A stretch of DNA of 64,000 nt. Source: DASWJZ01 sp963761005 (GTDB taxonomy: Bacteria > Pseudomonadota > Alphaproteobacteria > Rhizobiales > Afifellaceae). Location of the stretch: assembly GCA_963761005.1 (NCBI GenBank), contig CAVXFK010000001.1, positions 1 through 64,000 of the forward strand, written 5' to 3'. Positions within the stretch are counted from its first letter, which is position 1. Every line of letters begins with the position of its first letter. This document shows, in pieces, positions 31,615 through 40,757 of this stretch. The notes under the pieces were generated by a model, which saw only the letters and a list, made by a program, of their open reading frames with translations, ran no database searches and was not told the origin of the DNA. Both the position numbers and the translations under genes were made by a program.

Positions 31615-31710
31615 TGCATCTCGCAATCGTCGGCACGGGAATTGCGGAGCTGTCGGCGGCCTCGTCGCTGACCCGCCAGGGCCACCGCGTCACGCGCCTA
31701 ACCAGCTGAG
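31615..31710 (+). pseudogene. N-terminal stub of an FAD/NAD-binding oxidoreductase
   Basis: ATG at 31615, three bases after the transporter stop, opens a 31-codon frame MHLAIVGTGIAELSAASSL ending at TGA. This is the dinucleotide-binding GxGxxxL beginning of amine-oxidase-type flavoproteins (usual form IVGTGIAGLSAA; here Gly has become Glu). Nothing of the rest of such a protein follows: the GGDEF gene's end comes in on the other strand. It is a truncated remnant, probably cut by rearrangement. Confidence 0.6.
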
Positions 31711-32529
31711 CGGTATTGCCGGCGAAGCGAGGCGGACGCCGGCTCCTCACTCTCCGTCGCGATCTCCGTCTGCTCGAGATCGGCCGCTGAGACGACCCTG
31801 TTTCGCCCCGAGGCCTTGGCGAGGTAGAGCGCTCGGTCAGCGTCCGCAAATAGCGCGTCAAAGCCCTGGCCCTTCTTTCGGCAGGCCACGCCGATGGAGA
31901 TGGTGACTGTTACGCTCGCCGATCCGACGACGATCGGCGTTGCCGCGATGCGATCGCGGAAGCTCCAAAGTCCGACCATCAGCTTGTCCGTCGCGGCCAA
32001 CGGCGAGACCAGCGCGAATTCCTCGCCGCCAATTCTGCCGACGCGTCCGAACGCGCTGAGCTCCGACTGCATCGCCTGGCCTACCATCTTGATGACTTCG
32101 TCCCCGGCCAGGTGCCCGTGCGTATCGTTGACCGTCTTGAAGCGATCGATGTCGGCGATGACCAGCGCCATGACCTCCGGCAGAAGATCCTTCGACCGGC
32201 TCGAGCAGCGCGCGTCGATTGAGAAGGCCGGTCAGTGGATCAGTCTTGCTCAGCTCTTCAACGGCCAGCTTGGCACGGTAGAGCTCCAGATGTGCACGCG
32301 CGATCGCAAACGCCACCGGCACTGCAATTGCGCAAGCCACGAAGGCGGAGATCACCCAGGATCGAATACTCGTTTCCCAATCGATGAAGAATGTGAGCTG
32401 GTTCGCCACATCGATCGCGACGGCGACCACGACACAAAGGACGGTCACGCGCACGACGTAGGCGAGAAGCTCTTTGTCAGTCCTGATTACCGGCTGGGTA
32501 ACGGACCCGAGGCGGCTTCGCAGAAGCAT
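31698..32529 (-). pseudogene. Membrane-anchored GGDEF diguanylate cyclase, one frameshift
   Basis: Would synthesise cyclic di-GMP. From the ATG at 32529 (MLLRSRLGSVTQPV) two membrane helices (AYVVRVTVLCVVVAVAIDVA; SWVISAFVACAIAVPVAFAI) lead to KTDPLTGLLNRRALLEPVE. At about 32189 an extra base (GAAGGATCTT instead of GAAGATCTT) changes the frame. The cyclase then continues DLLPEVMALVIADIDRFK with the active GGEEF sequence (RIGGEEFAL). With the base removed the protein is about 276 residues and would be active. It may be a sequence error or a fresh mutation. Confidence 0.82.
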
Positions 32530-32640
32530 CGTCAACTCCGAACGCCTTGAGGTGTAGCGTCGGGAGGATTGAACGCGCGTTAACGGGCTGGCCACGGCGT
32601 CGACCGGCGCGGAGCCGCGTCCGCTGCGTCGCGCCGGTCG

Positions 32641-34278
32641 CTATACGCCCACTCTCGGGGCGACGTAGTCCACGATCTTGCGCGCGCTGAAACGCGCGTC
32701 GAGCATGCCGTAGGTGGAGCGCCAGGGGCGCCCAAGCCGCGTCTCGATGAAGGCATCGGCAATCGGCGGCGGGAAGTCGCGCCGGAGCGCCGCCGCGGCA
32801 GCCGTGAGCGCCAGCTGCTCGACGAGGATCCGCGCCGAGCCTTCGTCCTCCGCCGCGACGCCGGCGGCAGCAAAGAGCACGTCGAGCGCCGATTTCGAGC
32901 CTTGGCCGAGCTCGCTGCCGATCGTGGAGAGCACGTTCTTCAGCACACCTTCGGATTTCAGCGCCCGCACGACGTCGAGCGCCATCACGTTGCCCGAGCC
33001 CTCCCAGATCGCGTTGACCGGCGCCTCGCGATAGAGCCGCGGCAGCGGGCTCTCCTCTACGTAGCCGTTGCCGCCGAGGCACTCCATCGCTTCGTAGAGA
33101 AAGGCCGGCGCGGTCTTGCACACCCAGTATTTCACCGTCGGCGTCATCAGCCGCACATAGGCGGCTTCGGCCGGCTGGCTCTCCGCCATGTCGAACGCTT
33201 CCGCGAGCCGCATCGAAAGCACCATCGCCGCGGCGAGGTCGAGTGCCATGTCGCCGAGCACGCGCGTCATCAGCGGCTGGTCGATCAGCGCCTTGCCGAA
33301 GACGGCGCGATGGCGGACATGATGCACGGCCTCCGCGAAGCCGCTTCGCATCAGCCCGACGCTCGCCACTGCACAGTCGAGCCGGGTCAGCGTCACCATC
33401 TCGAGGATCGTGGAGACGCCCCGCCCCTCCTCGCCGACGCGCCAGGCGCCGGCGCCGTCGAATTCGACCTCGGCCGAGGCATTGGAGCGGTTACCGAGCT
33501 TGTCCTTCAGCCGCTCCAGCCGGATCGCGTTGGCCGAGCCATCGGGAAGGAAGCGCGGCATCAGATAGCAGGTGAGCCCGCCCTTCGCTTGCGCAAGCAC
33601 AAGGAAGGCGTCCGACATCGGCGCGGAGAGAAACCATTTGTGGCCGGTCAGGCGGTAAAGGCCTCCCTCCTCGGGCTCCGCGCGCGTCGTATTCGCGCGC
33701 ACGTCCGTGCCGCCCTGCTTCTCCGTCATCCCCATGCCGAGCGTGACGCCGCGCTTCTCGGCCGCCGGGCGGAAATTGCGGTCATAGCTTCTGGAGAGCA
33801 CGCGCGGCGCCCATTCGGCATAGAGCTCGGGCGCGTGCTTGAGCGTCGCCAACGACGCGTTGGTCATCGTCATCGGGCAGAGATGGCCGCACTCCGTCTC
33901 GGCCGTCATATAGAGCCGTGCGGCGCGCGCCCGGTGCCTGAGCCCCGCCTCGTCCGCGCTCTTGTCGAAAGCCGAGCAGTGCAGCCCGGCGAGCACCGAA
34001 CGCCGCATCAGCGCGTGGTATGCCGGGTGGAAGATCACCTGGTCGACGCGCTCGCCTTTGGCACTGTAGCGCTCGAGCTCCGGCGTCTGGCGGTTGGCGA
34101 GGCGGGCGAAATCCTTGGCTTCGTGCGTCCCCCAGAAGGCGCCGAGGTCGGACAGTTCGGCCCTGACGGAGTCGGGGAACCCGGACGCCGCGGCGTTCAG
34201 GAGCGGATCCGCGTCAAACAGATTGACGCCGCCGTAGGGAGGCGACTGGTTTGTGACCGTGTGTGTTTCCCCGGCCAT
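32641..34278 (-). CDS. Acyl-CoA dehydrogenase-family protein, AidB-like
   Basis: 545-residue flavoprotein from the ATG at 34278 (MAGETHTVTNQSPPYGG); a start at 34299 adds seven residues. AidB-type features: CGHLCPMTMTNASLATL, TEKQGGTDVRANTT, RLKDKLGNRSNASAEVEF, and the C-terminal VNAIWEGSGNVMALDVVRAL with the catalytic-base region. AidB proteins are linked to alkylation stress and bind DNA in E. coli; many homologues simply act on acyl-CoAs. Divergent from pyrB. Which role applies here is open. Confidence 0.88.
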   Translation of the reverse strand: MAGETHTVTNQSPPYGGVNLFDADPLLNAAASGFPDSVRAELSDLGAFWGTHEAKDFARLANRQTPELERYSAKGERVDQVIFHPAYHALMRRSVLAGLHCSAFDKSADEAGLRHRARAARLYMTAETECGHLCPMTMTNASLATLKHAPELYAEWAPRVLSRSYDRNFRPAAEKRGVTLGMGMTEKQGGTDVRANTTRAEPEEGGLYRLTGHKWFLSAPMSDAFLVLAQAKGGLTCYLMPRFLPDGSANAIRLERLKDKLGNRSNASAEVEFDGAGAWRVGEEGRGVSTILEMVTLTRLDCAVASVGLMRSGFAEAVHHVRHRAVFGKALIDQPLMTRVLGDMALDLAAAMVLSMRLAEAFDMAESQPAEAAYVRLMTPTVKYWVCKTAPAFLYEAMECLGGNGYVEESPLPRLYREAPVNAIWEGSGNVMALDVVRALKSEGVLKNVLSTIGSELGQGSKSALDVLFAAAGVAAEDEGSARILVEQLALTAAAAALRRDFPPPIADAFIETRLGRPWRSTYGMLDARFSARKIVDYVAPRVGV

Positions 34279-34362
34279 TCCGCGTCTTTCTGTGCGCAAG
34301 GCGGCGATGGGTGCGCCATGCGGTTGCCCCGGAAGGGCTTAAGTCCTATAGGGGCGACTTTA

Positions 34363-35334
34363 ATGGCTTCTCCGTTTCCGCACAGGCACCTTCTCGGGAT
34401 CGAAGGCCTTTCCCCCCAGGATATCACGGTTCTTCTCGATTCGGCCGAGGCCGCGATCGACGTTTCCCGCCAGGTGGAGAAGAAGAAGGCGACGCTTCGC
34501 GGGCGCACGCAGATCAATCTCTTCTTCGAGGCCTCCACCCGCACGCAGTCATCCTTCGAGCTAGCCGGCAAAAGGCTCGGCGCCGACGTGATGAACATGG
34601 CGGTCAGTGCCTCCTCGGTGAAGAAGGGCGAGACGCTGATCGACACCGCGATGACGCTGAACGCCATGCGTCCCGACATCCTGGTCGTCCGTCATCATGC
34701 CGCCGGCGCGGTGGCGCTGCTTGCGCAAAAGGTCGAATGCGCGGTCGTCAATGCCGGCGACGGCGCACACGAGCATCCGACGCAAGCGCTCCTCGATGCG
34801 CTCACCATCCGCCGCCACAAGGGCCGCCTCGCCGGTCTGGTCGTGGCGATCTGCGGCGACATCGCGCATTCGCGCGTCGCGCGGTCGAACATCCTGCTCC
34901 TGTCGGCAATGGGCGCGCGGCTGCGTGTCGTGGCACCGTCGACGCTGCTTCCGATCGGGATCGAGCGGCTCGGCGTCGATGTCTTCACCTCGATGCGCGA
35001 GGGCCTCGCCGGCGCCGACGTCGTGATGATGCTGCGCCTGCAGCGCGAGCGCATGAATGCCGCCTACGTGCCGAGCGTGCGCGAATACTTCCGCTTCTTC
35101 GGCCTCGATGCAGAGAAGCTCTCTTGGGCGAAGCCCGACGCGATCGTCATGCATCCCGGCCCGATGAACCGCGGCGTCGAGATCGATCCGATGATCGCCG
35201 ACGGCGTGCAGTCGGTGATCCGCGAGCAGGTGGAGATGGGCGTCGCTGTCCGCATGGCGGTGCTGGAGGCGCTCGGCGAGCACCTGCCGAACGCCTGGAC
35301 GACCGGCATGCCGAGCCGGCTCTCGGTGATCTGA
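34363..35334 (+). CDS. pyrB: Aspartate carbamoyltransferase catalytic subunit
   Basis: Second step of pyrimidine synthesis. 323 residues from the ATG at 34363 (MASPFPHRHLLGIEG). Carbamoyl-phosphate site FFEASTRTQSSFELAG, the HEHPTQALLDAL motif and VMHPGPMNRGVEID are all present. Its stop lies 4 bp before the ATG of the dihydroorotase-like gene, so the two are co-translated; in this class PyrB assembles with a PyrC-like partner instead of PyrI. Confidence 0.97.
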   Translation: MASPFPHRHLLGIEGLSPQDITVLLDSAEAAIDVSRQVEKKKATLRGRTQINLFFEASTRTQSSFELAGKRLGADVMNMAVSASSVKKGETLIDTAMTLNAMRPDILVVRHHAAGAVALLAQKVECAVVNAGDGAHEHPTQALLDALTIRRHKGRLAGLVVAICGDIAHSRVARSNILLLSAMGARLRVVAPSTLLPIGIERLGVDVFTSMREGLAGADVVMMLRLQRERMNAAYVPSVREYFRFFGLDAEKLSWAKPDAIVMHPGPMNRGVEIDPMIADGVQSVIREQVEMGVAVRMAVLEALGEHLPNAWTTGMPSRLSVI

Positions 35335-35338
35335 GGTG

Positions 35339-36634
35339 ATGGACCGCCCGCTCTCCCTAATCAACGCCCGCGTCGTAGATCCCTCGCGCAGCATCGACAC
35401 GATGGGCGCGGTCCTCGTCGCCGATGGCCGCATTGTTGCCGCCGGCCCTGACGCCGCCAACCAGGGTGCGCCGGAGGGCGCGGAGATTGTCGACTGCAAG
35501 GGCGCGGCGGTGCTTCCCGGCCTGGTCGACATGCGCGTCTTCGTCGGCGAGCCGGGCGGCGAGCATCGCGAGACGCTGGAGACGGCAAGCCGCGCGGCGG
35601 CGGCCGGCGGCGTCACTGCCATCGTCACCATGCCGGACACCAATCCTGTGATCGACGATCCGGCGCTGGTCGATTTCGTCTTCCGCCGCGCCCGCGATAC
35701 GGCGGTGGTGCGCGTCTATCCGATGGCGGCGATGACGCGTGGCCTCGCCGGCGGAGAGCTCTCGGAGTTCGGGCTACTGAAGGAAGCCGGCGCCGTCGCC
35801 TTCACCGAGGGCCGCCGCTCGCTGAAGAGCGCCAAAGTGATGCGGAACGCGCTCACCTACGCGCGCGATTTCGACGCGCTCGTCGTCCATCACGTCGAGG
35901 ACGACGATCTTTCGAACGGCGGCGTTATGAACGAGGGCGAGACCGCGACACGGTTCGGCCTTGCGGGCGTGCCGCGCGAGGCCGAGACGATTATGCTCGA
36001 CCGCGACATCCGCTTGGCGCGCCTGACCGGCGGGCGCTACCATGCCGCGCAGCTCTCCTGCGAGCCTGCCGTCTCGACACTCCGCCGCGCCAAGCTCGCC
36101 GGCAACGGCGTCACCGCCGGTGCCGCGATCGCGCATCTCTCGTTGAACGAGAACGACGTCGGCGCCTACCGCACCTTCTTCAAGATGTCGCCGCCGCTTC
36201 GCTCCGAGGACGATCGGCAGGCGCTGGTCGAGGGGCTCGCCGACGGCACGATCGATATCGTCTGCTCCGCGCACGATCCGCAGGACGTGGAGGGCAAGCG
36301 CCAGCCCTTCGCGGAAGCCGCCGACGGCGCGGTCGGGCTTGAGACGATGCTCGCGGCCGGCCTACGCCTCGTCCATTCCGGCGACGTGCCGCTGCTTCGC
36401 CTGATCGACGCGATGAGCACCAGGCCGGCGAAGCTCCTCGGCCTCGACGCGGGCACGCTCGCGCCCGGCGCGCCGGCCGATCTGATCGTGGCCGATCTCG
36501 ACCGCCCCTGGATCGTGAAGGAAGAGGAACTTCAGTCGCGCTCCAGGAACACGGCGTTTGAAGGCGCGCGCATGAGCGGCAAGGTCATGCGCACCATCGT
36601 CGGCGGACGGACCATCTACGAATTCGCGGCGTAA
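35339..36634 (+). CDS. pyrC': Dihydroorotase-like PyrB partner lacking the metal-binding HxH motif
   Basis: 431-residue amidohydrolase-fold protein of the dihydroorotase group. Where active enzymes have the HxH metal ligands (DxHxHxREPG) this protein has GLVDMRVFVGEPGGEH, with Arg and Phe in place of the two histidines. The DHAPH-like motif is altered to CSAHDPQDVEGKRQPF, while one later His (AHLSLNEN) remains. It is therefore probably a non-catalytic scaffold for PyrB, as described for the PyrC' proteins of pseudomonads. A catalytic dihydroorotase should exist elsewhere in the genome. Directly downstream of pyrB and upstream of plsY. Confidence 0.9.
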   Translation: MDRPLSLINARVVDPSRSIDTMGAVLVADGRIVAAGPDAANQGAPEGAEIVDCKGAAVLPGLVDMRVFVGEPGGEHRETLETASRAAAAGGVTAIVTMPDTNPVIDDPALVDFVFRRARDTAVVRVYPMAAMTRGLAGGELSEFGLLKEAGAVAFTEGRRSLKSAKVMRNALTYARDFDALVVHHVEDDDLSNGGVMNEGETATRFGLAGVPREAETIMLDRDIRLARLTGGRYHAAQLSCEPAVSTLRRAKLAGNGVTAGAAIAHLSLNENDVGAYRTFFKMSPPLRSEDDRQALVEGLADGTIDIVCSAHDPQDVEGKRQPFAEAADGAVGLETMLAAGLRLVHSGDVPLLRLIDAMSTRPAKLLGLDAGTLAPGAPADLIVADLDRPWIVKEEELQSRSRNTAFEGARMSGKVMRTIVGGRTIYEFAA

Positions 36635-36677
36635 GCTCCGCTCTTGGCTCGCGGCCCCTTTCCAATAGGATGGCCGC

Positions 36678-37265
36678 ATGACCTCGGGCACCCTCGCCGC
36701 TCTCCTGATCGGCTATCTTCTCGGCTCGATCCCGTTCGGGCTGATCCTCACCCGCCTCGCCGGGCTCGGCGACATCCGCTCGATCGGCTCGGGCAATATC
36801 GGCGCGACCAACGTGCTTCGCACCGGCAACAAAGGCCTCGCCGCCGCGACCCTGCTTCTCGATGGGCTGAAGGGAACAGCCGCCGTCTGGATCGGCTGGC
36901 GCTTCGGCCTTTATGGCGCGCTTGCCGCCGCGCTCGGCGCTTATCTCGGCCACTGTTTCCCGGTCTGGCTCAAGTTCAAGGGCGGCAAGGGCGTCGCCAC
37001 CTATCTCGGCGTGCTCCTCGGGCTGCATTGGCCGACCATGGTGATCGCGGCGCTGATCTGGCTCGGTGTCGCCGCCGCCAAGCGCTACTCGTCGCTTGCC
37101 GCGCTCGTTGCAAGCGCCTGCGCGCCTTTGGCGCTCGTCGCCTTCGGCCGCCACGAGACGGCTGCCCTCTGTCTCGTCCTCACAGTGCTCGTCTGGATAC
37201 GCCACCGAGCGAATATCGAGCGGCTCATCGCCGGACAGGAATCGCGCATCGGCGCGAAGGGGTAA
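36678..37265 (+). CDS. plsY: Acyl-phosphate:glycerol-3-phosphate acyltransferase
   Basis: Membrane enzyme that acylates glycerol-3-phosphate with the acyl-phosphate made by PlsX (11.2-10.1 kb). 195 residues, about five helices. The three family motifs are clear: SIPFGLIL, IGSGNIGATNVLR and FKGGKGVATYLGV. Follows the dihydroorotase-like gene by 43 bp; convergent with the radical SAM gene. Confidence 0.96.
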   Translation: MTSGTLAALLIGYLLGSIPFGLILTRLAGLGDIRSIGSGNIGATNVLRTGNKGLAAATLLLDGLKGTAAVWIGWRFGLYGALAAALGAYLGHCFPVWLKFKGGKGVATYLGVLLGLHWPTMVIAALIWLGVAAAKRYSSLAALVASACAPLALVAFGRHETAALCLVLTVLVWIRHRANIERLIAGQESRIGAKG

Positions 37266-37271
37266 CTGCGC

Positions 37272-39062
37272 CTACTCCGCGGCTTCCACCACCACCGGCT
37301 CGCGCGGCGGCGCGCCATGCGTCTTCGGGATCTTGTCGGCGAAGACTTGCACGAAATGCGGCATCGCCTCCTCGGCGGAAGGCGGCGTCAGCGCCTCATC
37401 GACGTAGTGCTTCGAGGCCGGGTCTTCGAGCACGCGCCGCGCGATCGCGTGGTAGCGGCGGTAGAGCCGGTGCCATCTGAGCGCGGCGGTCGCCAGCTCG
37501 ACTGCGCGGCGCGGATAGAAGATGAGCGGGCTCTCGATCGGCAGGCCGTGCCTGCGCTGCCGTCTGACCTTCCGACGCAGGAAGCCGAATTGCAGCGGGT
37601 GCACCTTCTCGATCCGCGTCGCGCCCGAGAACACGATGAGCGCGTCGATGATCTTCTTGGTGCTGATGCCGCTGGCGACGCCGCGTCTCAGCACCGTCTC
37701 CACGTGCTCGTCGGTGTAGTAGATGCCCCAAGCGTCGCGATAGATGCCCTCCCATTCCGACTTCGACATGACGGCATGCCCCGTCAGCACATGTTCGAGG
37801 TCGTACTTGTTCATGTCTGGGTCCATCGGGACGCCGTTCAGGAAAAGCTTCTTGTGGTCCTCCGAGCCCGGCAGCGGCGTCAGGCAGAAGAACTCCAGGA
37901 TGTCGATCGGCAGCTCTTTCTTGATGATCTCGATGTCACGCCGGATCGATTGCGGCGTGTCGGTCGGGAAGCCGAGAATGTAGCCCGCCCAGGTCATCAC
38001 CCCGGCCGCCTTCCAGGCCTGCAGCATCTCCCGGTATTCCCAGATCTTGTTCTGCCGCTTCTTCGTCCCCATCAGCGACTCGGGATTGATGTTCTCAAGC
38101 CCGATGAAGACCATGTTGCAGCCTGCCCGCGCCGCCTTCTCGATGAAACCCGCAATGCGATGGCAGAGCGTGTCGACCTGCAGGAGCAGGCGTATCTTGA
38201 AGCCCTCCTTCTCGCGAAGCTCGATCAGCCGATCGAGGATCGGCTCCCAGTTCTTGTTGCGGGCGAAGTTGTCGTCGGTCACGAAGAAGCGGGTCACGCC
38301 TTGCGCCGCGTTGGCGCGCACGATTGCCTCGACATCGTCCGGCGTGCGGTAGCGAGACTTGCGGCCCTGCACGTTGATGATGGTGCAGAACGAGCATTGG
38401 AACGGGCAGCCGCGTCCGGCGTCGAAGCTCGTGTAGTGGCCGGCGACGCGCGTCACCACTTGGCGCGGCAGGATCGGCAGGGTCGCCGCCGCCATGCCCG
38501 GCAGATCGTGCAGGTAGTCGTAGACCGGCTTCATCGTCCCCGCGTCGACGTCGCGAAGAAAGTCGGCCATGCGCCCTTCCCCCTCGCCGGCATAGATCGT
38601 GGCGCCGAGCGCCATCGCTTCCTTGATGTCGGCGGGAAGCTCCGGCAGCATCGAAATGCATCCCGACACGTGGAAGCCGCCGATCACGACGGGGATGCCG
38701 GCCGCGCGGAACTGGCGCGTCAAGTCGATGGCGCGCGGAAACTGGTTCGATTGGACGCCGACGAGGCCGACGAAGCCGGAGCCCGCCGCCTTGATCCGGC
38801 CCATCGCGCCTTCGACATCGATGACGGTGTTGCACTCGTCATAGGCCTCGACCTCGATCGCGACATCCAAGCCGAGCGCGTGATCCTCCGCGCACTGCTG
38901 GATTAGGCCGTGCACGCTCGCGAGACTGTTCGACGGAATGGTCGAGCGCAGCCATTGGATGACGTAGCCGTCCTCGTCGTAGTGCGACGGCTTGATCAAT
39001 ATGACCCGGAACGTGCGCGTCTTTCCGTCCCCCCGGCTTCGAAGAAGCAGCGAAGCATCCAT
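37272..39062 (-). CDS. B12-binding-domain radical SAM protein of unknown substrate
   Basis: 596 residues. The N-terminal part (about 15-170) looks like a cobalamin-binding Rossmann domain without an obvious DxHxxG motif (VILIKPSHYDEDGYV at its start; PVVIGGFHVSG). The radical SAM core begins with the cluster motif CPFQCSFC (Cx3Cx2C), followed by VTDDNFARNKNWEPIL and the SAM-binding GLENINPESLMG. A basic C-terminal region of about 120 residues (RRKVRRQRRHGLPIES) ends PREPVVVEAAE. This resembles class B methyltransferase or hopanoid-modifying-type proteins, but I cannot name a substrate. It interrupts the usual plsY-dprA adjacency and is antisense to both. Confidence 0.82.
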   Translation of the reverse strand: MDASLLLRSRGDGKTRTFRVILIKPSHYDEDGYVIQWLRSTIPSNSLASVHGLIQQCAEDHALGLDVAIEVEAYDECNTVIDVEGAMGRIKAAGSGFVGLVGVQSNQFPRAIDLTRQFRAAGIPVVIGGFHVSGCISMLPELPADIKEAMALGATIYAGEGEGRMADFLRDVDAGTMKPVYDYLHDLPGMAAATLPILPRQVVTRVAGHYTSFDAGRGCPFQCSFCTIINVQGRKSRYRTPDDVEAIVRANAAQGVTRFFVTDDNFARNKNWEPILDRLIELREKEGFKIRLLLQVDTLCHRIAGFIEKAARAGCNMVFIGLENINPESLMGTKKRQNKIWEYREMLQAWKAAGVMTWAGYILGFPTDTPQSIRRDIEIIKKELPIDILEFFCLTPLPGSEDHKKLFLNGVPMDPDMNKYDLEHVLTGHAVMSKSEWEGIYRDAWGIYYTDEHVETVLRRGVASGISTKKIIDALIVFSGATRIEKVHPLQFGFLRRKVRRQRRHGLPIESPLIFYPRRAVELATAALRWHRLYRRYHAIARRVLEDPASKHYVDEALTPPSAEEAMPHFVQVFADKIPKTHGAPPREPVVVEAAE

Positions 39063-39179
39063 ACCCGCTCCGGTCGCCCTTCGGCAATGCGTCTGAGCGC
39101 GGACCGGAACGCGGGATTTCCGTCGCTTGCCGCGTCAAGCCAGCTTCGTCATGGTCGGAGGAGTTGAGGAGGGGCGGTT

Positions 39180-40307
39180 TTGGCGATCGAGCCCGGCGGC
39201 GTTGAACTGACCGAGGAGCAGCGGCTCGCGTGGCTCCGCCTGATCCGCAGCGAGAACGTCGGGCCCGCGACCTTTCGCGGCCTGATCAATCATTTCGGCT
39301 CGGCGCAGGCAGCGCTCGAAGGCCTGCCGACCCTGTCTAACCGCGGCGGCGCGCCGCGGCCCGTGCGTATCGCGAGCCTCGCCGAGGCAGAGGACGAGAT
39401 GGCCGCGATGCAGCGGCTCGGCGCGATCTTCGTCGGCATCGGCGAACCGCTCTATCCGCCGTGGCTGAAGCATGGCGACGCTGCGCCACCGCTGATCTCT
39501 GTTCTCGGCGACGTGCGCCATCTGACCTCGCCCGCCGTCGCCATTGTCGGCGCGCGCAACGCCTCCGCGGCCGGGCGCAAGATGGCCGCACTCCTGGCGA
39601 AAGGACTTGGCGAAGCCGACCTCGTCGTCGTCTCGGGCCTCGCCCGCGGCATCGACGCGGCGGCGCATGACGCCGCCCTTTCGGGCGGAACAATCGCGAT
39701 CTTCGCCGGCGGGATCGACACGGTCTATCCGCGCGAGAACGAGGAGCTCTTCCGGCGCATCCTCGATTCCGGCGGCTGCGGCATCAGCGAGATGCGGCTC
39801 GGCTGGGAACCGCGAGCGCGCGACTTTCCGCGCCGCAATCGAATCATCGCGGCAATGTCGCTTGCGACGATCGTTGTCGAGGCCGCCGAGCGCTCCGGCT
39901 CGCTCATCACCGCGCGCCTGGCGCTCGAACAGAACCGGGAAGTGTTGGCCGTGCCCGGCTCCCCGCTCGACCCGCGTGCGTCCGGCGCCAACAACCTGAT
40001 CAAGCAGGGCGCGCGCATGGTGACGGAAGCCTCAGACATCATCGAAGCCGTGACGCCGATGCTCGCGCATCCGCCGGAGCCACCGCCAAACGTCGTCAGC
40101 GCTCCGGCGGCTGTCGAGCCGGGGGCGGAGCCCGATGACAGCGACCGTGCGCGCATCATGGAGGCGCTCGGCCCGACGCCGGTCGAGATCGACGAGATCA
40201 TCCGGTTCACTGGAATTCCGGCGCGGACCGTCCTCGTCGTGCTTCTCGAGCTCGACGTTGCCGGACGGATCGAGCGCCATTCCGGGCAGCGCGTTTCGCT
40301 GCGTTGA
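39180..40307 (+). CDS. dprA: DNA-processing protein DprA
   Basis: Loads RecA on incoming single-stranded DNA during natural transformation. 375 residues from a TTG at 39180 (LAIEPGGVELTEEQ). The Rossmann core VAIVGARNASAAGRKMAALL and VVVSGLARGIDAAAHDAAL precede GIDTVYPREN and RNRIIAAMSLATIVVEA. A C-terminal winged-helix domain follows (PVEIDEIIRFTGIPARTVL). Conserved position upstream of topA. Confidence 0.94.
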   Translation: MAIEPGGVELTEEQRLAWLRLIRSENVGPATFRGLINHFGSAQAALEGLPTLSNRGGAPRPVRIASLAEAEDEMAAMQRLGAIFVGIGEPLYPPWLKHGDAAPPLISVLGDVRHLTSPAVAIVGARNASAAGRKMAALLAKGLGEADLVVVSGLARGIDAAAHDAALSGGTIAIFAGGIDTVYPRENEELFRRILDSGGCGISEMRLGWEPRARDFPRRNRIIAAMSLATIVVEAAERSGSLITARLALEQNREVLAVPGSPLDPRASGANNLIKQGARMVTEASDIIEAVTPMLAHPPEPPPNVVSAPAAVEPGAEPDDSDRARIMEALGPTPVEIDEIIRFTGIPARTVLVVLLELDVAGRIERHSGQRVSLR

Positions 40308-40322
40308 TGGGTGAGCCGCCGT

Positions 40323-40547
40323 TCAGCCGTTCGCGAGAACCGGCCCTTTGTTCGGCCGCGGCTCGGACCCGGCCTCGCTTGCCTCGCGCCAGGCCTCCAG
40401 CACAACCATGTCGATCAAATAGGCCAGCAGCCCGAAATCGTTGGCGTTCGCGATCCGCGCCAGCCGGCTGGCCTCAAGGGCGATATGCTCGGCGGCCTTG
40501 GCCTTTGCGCCGGGGGCAAACTCGTCGCTGATCTGCTGGGAATTCAT
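40323..40547 (-). CDS. Small conserved-type hypothetical protein
   Basis: 74 residues from the ATG at 40547 (MNSQQISDEFAPGAKAK). Mostly helical (AAEHIALEASRLARIANAND, then FGLLAYLIDMVVLEAWREAS), with an amphipathic pattern typical of small soluble helical-bundle proteins. No family name can be given. It lies antisense in the gap between dprA and topA, with its own AT-rich upstream region (40548-40757) that also holds the topA promoter. Confidence 0.6.
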   Translation of the reverse strand: MNSQQISDEFAPGAKAKAAEHIALEASRLARIANANDFGLLAYLIDMVVLEAWREASEAGSEPRPNKGPVLANG

Positions 40548-40757
40548 AGCACTCGCGTGTGTTTCTTGCACGTTCTATAGTTGAATAAATATTCATAGAC
40601 AACTGTGGCGCGCAGGACAAATAAGCACAGAAGAATGCCCTTCGATGGGGCCGGCCGAGGGCGCGAGTTTGCCGTGGGGGGTTGACCCGAAGAGGCGCGC
40701 CATCCAATTGACGCGGGCAGTCGGCGGCCGCGAGCCCCGTACGCGGCGGAGTATTTC

